Position numbers and translations under genes: made by a program. A stretch of DNA of 13,532 bases from Hyphomicrobiales bacterium (lineage in GTDB: Bacteria > Pseudomonadota > Alphaproteobacteria > Rhizobiales > Aestuariivirgaceae). This document shows positions 7,249-13,532 of the stretch, in pieces. The notes under the pieces are model-generated. The model made no database searches. It saw only the letters and a list, made by a program, of their open reading frames with translations, and had not been told where the DNA came from. The stretch lies in contig JALSNA010000196.1 in assembly GCA_026987255.1 (NCBI GenBank), positions 1 to 13,532 of the forward strand. Direction: 5' to 3'. Position 1 is the first letter of the stretch. Each line of letters begins with the position of its first letter.

Positions 7249-7665
7249 TCAGGCATCCTGCCGGGGGGCGTGCGGCGACCAGAGTTTTTCCAGGTTGTAG
7301 AAGTCGCGCACCTCGGGGCGGAAGATGTGGACGATGATATCGCCGGTATCCACCAGCACCCAGTCGGCATTGTCCAGACCCTCGACGGAATAGTTCTTGA
7401 CGCCGGTCTTGCGCAGGCGGCGCAAAAGATGATCGGCAATGGCCCCCACATGGCGCGCCGAGCGCCCGGAGGTGACGATCATGGCATCGGCCAGGGCCGC
7501 GCCGGGCTCCAGATCGATGGTCACGGTGTCTTGCGCCTTGGAATCTTCCAGGCTGTCCAGAATGATGTTCATGATGCTTGACTGGGAGGGAATTTCGCCG
7601 GCCATCTGGCCGGACGGATCCGCCGCGCCCTCCGTGGACGCCAGGGCGGGATTTTCATTGCTCAT
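7249..7665 (-). CDS. rsfS: Ribosomal silencing factor RsfS (Iojap family)
   Basis: RsfS binds ribosomal protein L14 on free 50S subunits and blocks joining with 30S when nutrients are short. The family core runs from about residue 31 to 130 and holds TSGRSARHVGAIADHL (65-80), EGLDNADWVLVDTGD (95-109) and the signature FRPEVRDFYNLEKLW (115-129). The first 30 residues are not conserved in the family, and the start is the weakest point: neither ATG 7665 nor the in-frame ATGs at 7605 and 7572 has a good ribosome binding site; I kept the longest. It lies 72 bases after nadD, a pairing common in bacteria; the gap holds only a weak 5-5-5 inverted repeat (7711-7725). Confidence 0.94.
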   Translation of the reverse strand: MSNENPALASTEGAADPSGQMAGEIPSQSSIMNIILDSLEDSKAQDTVTIDLEPGAALADAMIVTSGRSARHVGAIADHLLRRLRKTGVKNYSVEGLDNADWVLVDTGDIIVHIFRPEVRDFYNLEKLWSPHAPRQDA

Positions 7666-7737
7666 GTTGGCAGACAGTTCGTTTGTTCCTGTGTGCTGTC
7701 ACGGTTTCATCCGGGCTCACCCCGGGAACGGAGATGA

Positions 7738-8415
7738 TTATGCGCCACGGCGCGCCATGCTGGCAAGGGAAATTTCATCGTGCGGGCGGCGGCGGAGAGA
7801 TCCATCTTGCGCCCTTGCGCGCAGGTGCGTGGAGCTTTCCGCCCGCAGGGGCATGGTGAGAAAGACCCAGGCGGGCGGGGCAGTATCGGCCAGGAGGGGG
7901 GCTTCATCCTCGCGCAGCCGGGCGCGGGCGAAGGCGCGCGCCGCCGGCGAGGCCAGCGCCTTCAGCCGCCAGCCGGGGCGGTCGAGCACGGCCATGGGCA
8001 GCCGCCGCATGATGCCGCGCCAGCGCCCCCAGGTGTGCAAGGTGGCGAAGGAATCGGCCCCCATGATCCACACGAAGGCGGCCAGCTCCAGCACCGGCCC
8101 CAGGGCATCGAGCAGATCGGCGGTGTAGAGCGTGCCCGCCCGGCGCTCCAGGCCGAGGACGCGAAAGCGCGGATTGCGCGCCAGGGCGCGGGTCTGCGCC
8201 AGCCTTTGCGGCAGATCGGAAACCTCGCGCGGATCCTTGAGCGGATTGCGGGTGGCCACCAGCCACCAGATCTCGTCCAGTTTCAGCCGCCTGAGGGCCA
8301 CCTCGGCCACCGCCAGATGCCCGCCATGGGGCGGATTGAAGGAGCCGCCGAACAGGCCGATGCGGCGGCCGTGAATGCGCCCGAAAGGCACCAGGGTGCT
8401 GACGGGCGCGCTCAC
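7738..8415 (-). CDS. nadD: Nicotinate-mononucleotide adenylyltransferase
   Basis: NadD joins nicotinate mononucleotide and ATP to make deamido-NAD, the shared late step of NAD synthesis. The 225-residue protein has the nucleotidyltransferase motif [10 protein letters not shown] (24-33), [14 protein letters not shown] (117-129, the substrate-binding loop), and the second family motif SSTHLR (194-199). It starts with GTG at 8415, whose bases overlap the proA stop as GTGA, so translation is probably coupled to proA; there is no strong ribosome binding site of its own. The Arg/Ala-rich middle (150-170) looks like normal family variation. Confidence 0.97.
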   Translation of the reverse strand: MSAPVSTLVPFGRIHGRRIGLFGGSFNPPHGGHLAVAEVALRRLKLDEIWWLVATRNPLKDPREVSDLPQRLAQTRALARNPRFRVLGLERRAGTLYTADLLDALGPVLELAAFVWIMGADSFATLHTWGRWRGIMRRLPMAVLDRPGWRLKALASPAARAFARARLREDEAPLLADTAPPAWVFLTMPLRAESSTHLRARAQDGSLRRRPHDEISLASMARRGA

Positions 8416-9668
8416 GGCCTGGTCTGCCCGTTGCCGCGCACCTGATACTTGAAGGTGGTGAGCTGCTCCAGCCCCACCGGGCCGCGCGCGTGCATGCGGC
8501 CGGTGGCGATGCCGATCTCGGCGCCGAAGCCGAACTCGCCGCCATCGGCGAACTGGGTGGAGGCATTGCGCATGACGATGGCGCTGTCCACTTCCGACAG
8601 GAAACGCTCCGCCGTATCGTCATTTTCGGTGATGATGGCATCGGTGTGGTGCGAGCCGTGGCGGGCGATGTGGGCAATGGCCTCGTCCACCCCCTCCACC
8701 ACCCGGATGGAGATGACCGGGGCCAGGTATTCGGTGTCCCAGTCCTCCTCCGTGGCCGGGATGACGCGCCCATCCACCGCCTGGGTGGCGGCATCGCCGC
8801 GCACCTCGCAGCCGGCCTCCAGCAGGGCAAAAACCAGTGGCGCCAGCAGCCTTTGGGCGCCCGCGGCGTCCACCAGGGCGGTTTCGGTGGCTCCGCAGAT
8901 GCCGGGGCGGCGCATCTTGGCGTTGAGGGTCACGGTGACGGCCTTTTCGATGTCCGCGTCGCGGTCGATATAGGTGTGACAGATGCCCTCCAGATGGGCA
9001 AAGACCGGCACGCGGGCCTCCTGCTGCACCCGCGCCACCAGCGATTTGCCGCCGCGCGGCACGATGAGGTCGATGTTGCCATCAAGCCCGCGCAGCATCT
9101 CGCCGACGGCGGCGCGATCGGTGGTCGGCACCATCTGGATGGCGTCTTCGGGCAATCCGGCCTCCCCGAGCCCCTCGCGCAGGGCCTCCACCAGAAGCGA
9201 GGAGGAATGGAAGCTGTCGGAGCCGCCGCGCAAAATGGCGGCGTTGCCCGATTTCATGCACAGGGCCCCGGCATCGGCGGTGACATTGGGGCGCGATTCG
9301 TAGATGATGCCGATGACCCCGATGGGCACCCGCACGCGCGAAATCCGCAAGCCGTTGGGCCGCTGCCAGCTGCTCATGACCGCGCCCACCGGATCGGGCA
9401 GCTCCGCTATGGCCTCAAGGCCGGAGGCAATGGCGCCGATGCGCGCCTCGTCGAGCGCCAGCCGGTCGATGAAGGCCTCCGGGCGGCCCATCTTGCGGGC
9501 GCGCCCCACGTCTTGCGCATTGGCGGCGAGGATGTCCTGCGCGCGGGCGCGGATGCGCGCCGCCATGTTGTGCAGGGCCGCGTTCTTGTCCGCGGTTGCC
9601 GCTCCGGCCAGGGCTCCGGCGGCGGCGCGGGCCTTGCGGCCCAGTTCGTTCATGGCATCGGTGACCAT
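8412..9668 (-). CDS. proA: Glutamate-5-semialdehyde dehydrogenase (gamma-glutamyl phosphate reductase)
   Basis: ProA reduces gamma-glutamyl phosphate with NADPH to glutamate semialdehyde, the second step of proline synthesis, directly after ProB. The 418-residue length fits the family. It belongs to the aldehyde dehydrogenase fold: [18 protein letters not shown] (116-133), [14 protein letters not shown] (139-152), [10 protein letters not shown] (201-210), [10 protein letters not shown] (226-235), and the likely catalytic C258 in [10 protein letters not shown] chose the ATG at 9668 because AGGAAG lies 6 bases upstream; the frame extends to 9716 but that start has no binding site and adds 16 unconserved residues. 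It follows proB after 76 bases that hold little besides this binding site. Confidence 0.98.
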   Translation of the reverse strand: MVTDAMNELGRKARAAAGALAGAATADKNAALHNMAARIRARAQDILAANAQDVGRARKMGRPEAFIDRLALDEARIGAIASGLEAIAELPDPVGAVMSSWQRPNGLRISRVRVPIGVIGIIYESRPNVTADAGALCMKSGNAAILRGGSDSFHSSSLLVEALREGLGEAGLPEDAIQMVPTTDRAAVGEMLRGLDGNIDLIVPRGGKSLVARVQQEARVPVFAHLEGICHTYIDRDADIEKAVTVTLNAKMRRPGICGATETALVDAAGAQRLLAPLVFALLEAGCEVRGDAATQAVDGRVIPATEEDWDTEYLAPVISIRVVEGVDEAIAHIARHGSHHTDAIITENDDTAERFLSEVDSAIVMRNASTQFADGGEFGFGAEIGIATGRMHARGPVGLEQLTTFKYQVRGNGQTRP

Positions 9669-9744
9669 GGCTGGCTTCCTTCCTCTTTGCGCCTGTTTTT
9701 CACGCATCCATATCATGCCGGGCGGATTTCACAACAGCGGCGCC

Positions 9745-11954
<2,210 letters not shown>

Positions 11955-11992
11955 TCAAAAGCCGGCTGGTGAGCCTTGCCAGCCTTGCAGAC

Positions 11993-12026
11993 AAAAAGGC
12001 GGCGGAGCAAGGGTTTTGCTCCGCCG
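11993..12026 (-). terminator. Intrinsic terminator after rpmA
   Basis: An 11-bp perfect stem (12000-12010 paired with 12016-12026, core GGCGGAGCAA/TTGCTCCGCC) with a 5-base loop is followed on the - strand by CC and then five T (11997-11993). This is a strong Rho-independent terminator for rplU-rpmA transcription, placed 39 bases after the rpmA stop. It separates the ribosomal-protein genes from obgE and the genes below. Confidence 0.88.
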
Positions 12027-12064
12027 GCCCTGAATGGATCCTGTCTGTTCCGTTCCGGCCAGCG

Positions 12065-12325
12065 TCAGTCGCCGGCCGGGTCCACGGAGACGAAAGACCG
12101 TCCGCCCATGGCGGTATGGAAGCGCACCTTGCCTTCGACGAGGGCGAAGATGGTGTGATCCTTGCCCATGCCGACGTTGTCGCCTGGGTGCCACTTTGTG
12201 CCGCGCTGGCGGATGATGATGTTGCCGGGGATGACGGACTGGCCGCCGAACTTCTTGACGCCGAGACGGCGGCCTGCCGTGTCGCGCCCGTTGCGGGATG
12301 ATCCGCCTGCCTTCTTGTGAGCCAT
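12065..12325 (-). CDS. rpmA: 50S ribosomal protein L27
   Basis: L27 sits near the peptidyl transferase centre, and its N-terminal tail contacts the P-site tRNA. The 86-residue product begins [20 protein letters not shown], carries [10 protein letters not shown] and the block [25 protein letters not shown] spread over about residues 34-58, all typical. There is no cleaved N-terminal extension of the kind found in Firmicutes. AAGGAG lies 9 bases before the ATG. It follows rplU by 25 bases, the usual pair, and ends at the terminator at 11993-12026. Confidence 0.98.
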   Translation of the reverse strand: MAHKKAGGSSRNGRDTAGRRLGVKKFGGQSVIPGNIIIRQRGTKWHPGDNVGMGKDHTIFALVEGKVRFHTAMGGRSFVSVDPAGD

Positions 12326-12350
12326 GGATGCTGCTCCTTGTCAAACTTGC

Positions 12351-13124
12351 CTATTTCTTTTCCGCCGCCAGCTTCTTTGCCTGCGAGACCCAGTCGTCGC
12401 GCTCGATGCGGCCCTTGAAGGACAGCACGGCATCGACGATGGCGATGTCGTCCTTGGTGAAGCCCGCCACCTGCTCGAAGGTCTTGATGCCCAGGGCATG
12501 GAGCTTCTTCTCGATCACCGGGCCGACGCCGGAGATGCGCTTCAGATCGTCGGCCTCGCCCTGCGGGGCCTCGAAGAGGGCCACGGCCTCGCCCTTCTTC
12601 AGCTTGTCCTTGATTTCGGCGGCGCGCGCCTCGACATCGGCGGCCGGAGCGGATTCAGCCTTGGGCGCGGTTTTTTTCTCCGTCTTTTTCTTTTCCGCCT
12701 TCTCCGCCTTGGGCTTGGCTCCGGAGGCGGCAGCCGCGCCCGTGGCAACGGCTGCTGCGGCAGCGGCCGCACCGGCCTTGGCGGTGGATTTCACCTTGCC
12801 GGGCTTCTTGCCGCCGGTGAGAATCTCGGCGATGCGCAGCACGGTGAGATCCTGGCGATGGCCCTTCTTGCGGCGGTAGTGCTTGCGGCGCTTCTTCTTG
12901 AAGATGATGATCTTCGGCCCGCGGGTGTGCTCCACGAGCTCGCAGGCCACCGAAGCGCCTTCCACATAGGGCGCGCCGGTCTCGATGCCCTTGTCCGTGG
13001 CGACCATGAGCACCTCGGAAATGACCACGGTATCGCCCGGCTCGCCGGCCAGTTTCTCCACCGTGATGACGTCCTGCGGGGCAATCCGGTATTGCTTGCC
13101 GCCGGTCTTGATGATGGCATACAT
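12351..13124 (-). CDS. rplU: 50S ribosomal protein L21 with C-terminal helix-hairpin-helix extension
   Basis: L21 binds 23S rRNA. Residues 1-103 are the normal protein: [14 protein letters not shown] at the start, the [16 protein letters not shown] segment (77-91) and LTVLRIAEI. Then comes an extension of about 150 residues: an Ala/Lys-rich linker (104-165), a short helical part (166-186), and a compact domain from about 191 ([17 protein letters not shown]) ending [17 protein letters not shown]. The [12 protein letters not shown] part is a helix-hairpin-helix, a nucleic-acid-binding motif. I know similar extended L21 proteins from alphaproteobacteria, so this is a lineage trait and not a broken gene; the domain's role is not known to me. 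The ATG at 13124 has AGGAAAG upstream; the frame reaches 13268 but would cover the promoter. Stop is TAG at 12351. Confidence 0.96.
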   Translation of the reverse strand: MYAIIKTGGKQYRIAPQDVITVEKLAGEPGDTVVISEVLMVATDKGIETGAPYVEGASVACELVEHTRGPKIIIFKKKRRKHYRRKKGHRQDLTVLRIAEILTGGKKPGKVKSTAKAGAAAAAAAVATGAAAASGAKPKAEKAEKKKTEKKTAPKAESAPAADVEARAAEIKDKLKKGEAVALFEAPQGEADDLKRISGVGPVIEKKLHALGIKTFEQVAGFTKDDIAIVDAVLSFKGRIERDDWVSQAKKLAAEKK

Positions 13125-13152
13125 TCGTCTTGCTTTCCTTTTGTTTTGCTTC

Positions 13153-13166
13153 GCGCCGCGCGGCGC
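13153..13166. repeat. 14-bp perfect palindrome in the rplU leader
   Basis: GCGCCGCGCGGCGC is its own reverse complement and lies 29 bases upstream of the rplU ATG, just above the ribosome binding site. In RNA it can fold only as a tight hairpin with a small loop, or pair between molecules. It could affect access to the start site, or be a chance product of GC-rich sequence. Confidence 0.35.
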
Positions 13167-13220
13167 CGCCTGATGGCGGGCTTTTGTCGGTGTTGTTGTG
13201 GCCTTGGGCAACGAAAATGA

Positions 13221-13244
13221 GGCAGGCGAAACGCTCCGCCTGCC
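13221..13244 (-). promoter_or_regulatory. Hairpin at the 5' end of the rplU leader
   Basis: GGCAGGCG (13221-13228) pairs with CGCCTGCC (13237-13244), an 8-bp perfect stem with an 8-base loop, followed on the - strand by TCATTTTCG. It starts about 5 bases after the predicted transcription start. It may be an attenuator or a protein-binding leader for the L21/L27 operon, or end read-through from infC; the T-run is interrupted, so termination would be weak. Confidence 0.45.
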
Positions 13245-13255
13245 AGCCTTGGCGC

Positions 13256-13285
13256 TATATGCCCGCAAGGAACATGGTCTGTCAA
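13256..13285 (-). promoter_or_regulatory. Promoter of rplU-rpmA
   Basis: On the - strand a perfect -35 TTGACA (13285-13280), preceded by C, is 18 bases from CATATA (13261-13256). Transcription would start near 13249, giving a leader of about 125 bases. The strong -35 fits a ribosomal-protein operon and lies 30 bases below the long inverted repeat. Confidence 0.6.
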
Positions 13286-13314
13286 GCGGGCATCTCCATC
13301 AACTGCCTTGAAGA

Positions 13315-13383
13315 CCATCCCCGCCCCCTGCCAACCGCCTGGGTCATGGGACGCTGCGGGCGGTTGGCAGGGGGCGGGGATGG
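13315..13383. repeat. Perfect 25-bp inverted repeat (long GC-rich stem-loop)
   Basis: Bases 13315-13339 and 13359-13383 are exact reverse complements with a 19-base loop. The stem is very GC-rich (CCCCGCCCCCTGCC at its centre) and would be extremely stable in RNA or single-stranded DNA. It lies 57 bases after the infC stop. No T-run follows on either strand, so it is not a classical terminator, though it may stop or protect the infC transcript. It could also be one copy of a dispersed palindromic repeat. Confidence 0.8.
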
Positions 13384-13440
13384 GCGCGCAAACGTTTCAG
13401 GGCGTCAAGACCCAAGTGTCTGAAGAGGCCGCGCGCCGCC

Positions 13441-13532
13441 TTATTTGGGGGCCAGGATCATGACCATCTGGCGGCCTTCCATCTTGGGCAGCAGCTCGAC
13501 CTTGACATCCTCGCCGAGCTCTTCGCGCACCC
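13441..13532 (-). CDS. infC: Translation initiation factor IF-3, C-terminal end (partial)
   Basis: The last 29 residues before a TAA stop (13443-13441) read VREELGEDVKVELLPK followed by MEGRQMVMILAPK, the typical C-terminal end of IF-3, whose C domain binds the 30S platform and prevents premature joining of 50S. The gene continues off the right edge. Identification rests on the strongly conserved KMEGRQM...LAPK ending. The frame is too short at the window edge to check anything else. Confidence 0.9.
   Translation of the reverse strand, partial: VREELGEDVKVELLPKMEGRQMVMILAPK

Larger units (their letters stand above)
13125..13440. other. Non-coding region between infC and rplU
   Basis: These 316 bases hold no credible gene; open frames here have no binding site or recognisable protein. 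They contain, in the direction of transcription (leftward): the infC 3' untranslated part, a perfect 25-bp inverted repeat, an rplU promoter, and a leader of about 125 bases with two structured elements. Confidence 0.7.

Noticed and set aside
7711..7725. CCGGG-N5-CCCGG inverted repeat between nadD and rsfS
   Set aside because: A 5-bp stem without a T-run is expected often at this GC content; not enough to call a terminator.
11971..11990. Small direct repeat (CCTTGC twice) after obgE, sharing a 10-mer with the rplU leader
   Set aside because: Too short to separate from chance in this base composition and no structure links the two places.
13261..13440. Possible tRNA or small RNA gene in the infC-rplU gap
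   Set aside because: No cloverleaf, T-loop GTTC box or CCA end could be fitted; the structure there is explained by the long inverted repeat.

Overview
The window reads as GC-rich chromosomal DNA from an alphaproteobacterium. The support is the co-oriented run rplU-rpmA-obgE-proB-proA-nadD-rsfS-rlmH, a gene order I know from that class; an L21 with a long C-terminal extension ending in a helix-hairpin-helix-like domain; and a UvrB with an extended N-terminus. I cannot place it below class from sequence alone. Codon use looks even throughout, and I see no insertion sequence, integrase, tRNA, rRNA or CRISPR array.

Region 1 (1-660, + strand) is the 3' end of a multi-pass membrane protein of the O-antigen ligase/polymerase type (VpsF-like). 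Its last 16 bases overlap, tail to tail, the end of the next gene.

Region 2 (645-4233, - strand) is the most distinctive part. It is a compact three-gene unit transcribed leftward: a flavocytochrome c sulfide dehydrogenase-type flavoprotein (FccB/SoxF family), a Tat-exported Rieske [2Fe-2S] protein, and a second, diverged FccB paralogue. All three have twin-arginine signals, so they should work in the periplasm. Both flavoproteins keep the cysteine that carries covalent FAD and the two redox-active cysteines known from the family. No c-type cytochrome (no CxxCH) is encoded in the window, so the Rieske protein sits where a cytochrome subunit would be expected. The AT-rich divergent region 4234-4427 holds a well-formed dyad and promoter-like elements for this operon, and on the other side a promoter for uvrB whose predicted start site falls on the uvrB ATG.

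Region 3 (4428-6728, + strand) is uvrB, full length. It converges on region 4.

Region 4 (6746-13124, - strand) is housekeeping. rplU and rpmA (ribosomal proteins L21 and L27) end at a strong intrinsic terminator. They are followed by obgE (ribosome-assembly GTPase), proB and proA (first steps of proline synthesis), nadD (NAD synthesis), rsfS (ribosomal silencing factor) and rlmH (23S rRNA methyltransferase), with 4-base stop/start overlaps at obgE/proB and proA/nadD. Region 5 (13125-13440) is non-coding: it carries an rplU promoter, a leader hairpin and a perfect 25-bp inverted repeat. It ends at the 3' end of infC (translation initiation factor IF-3), which runs off the window.
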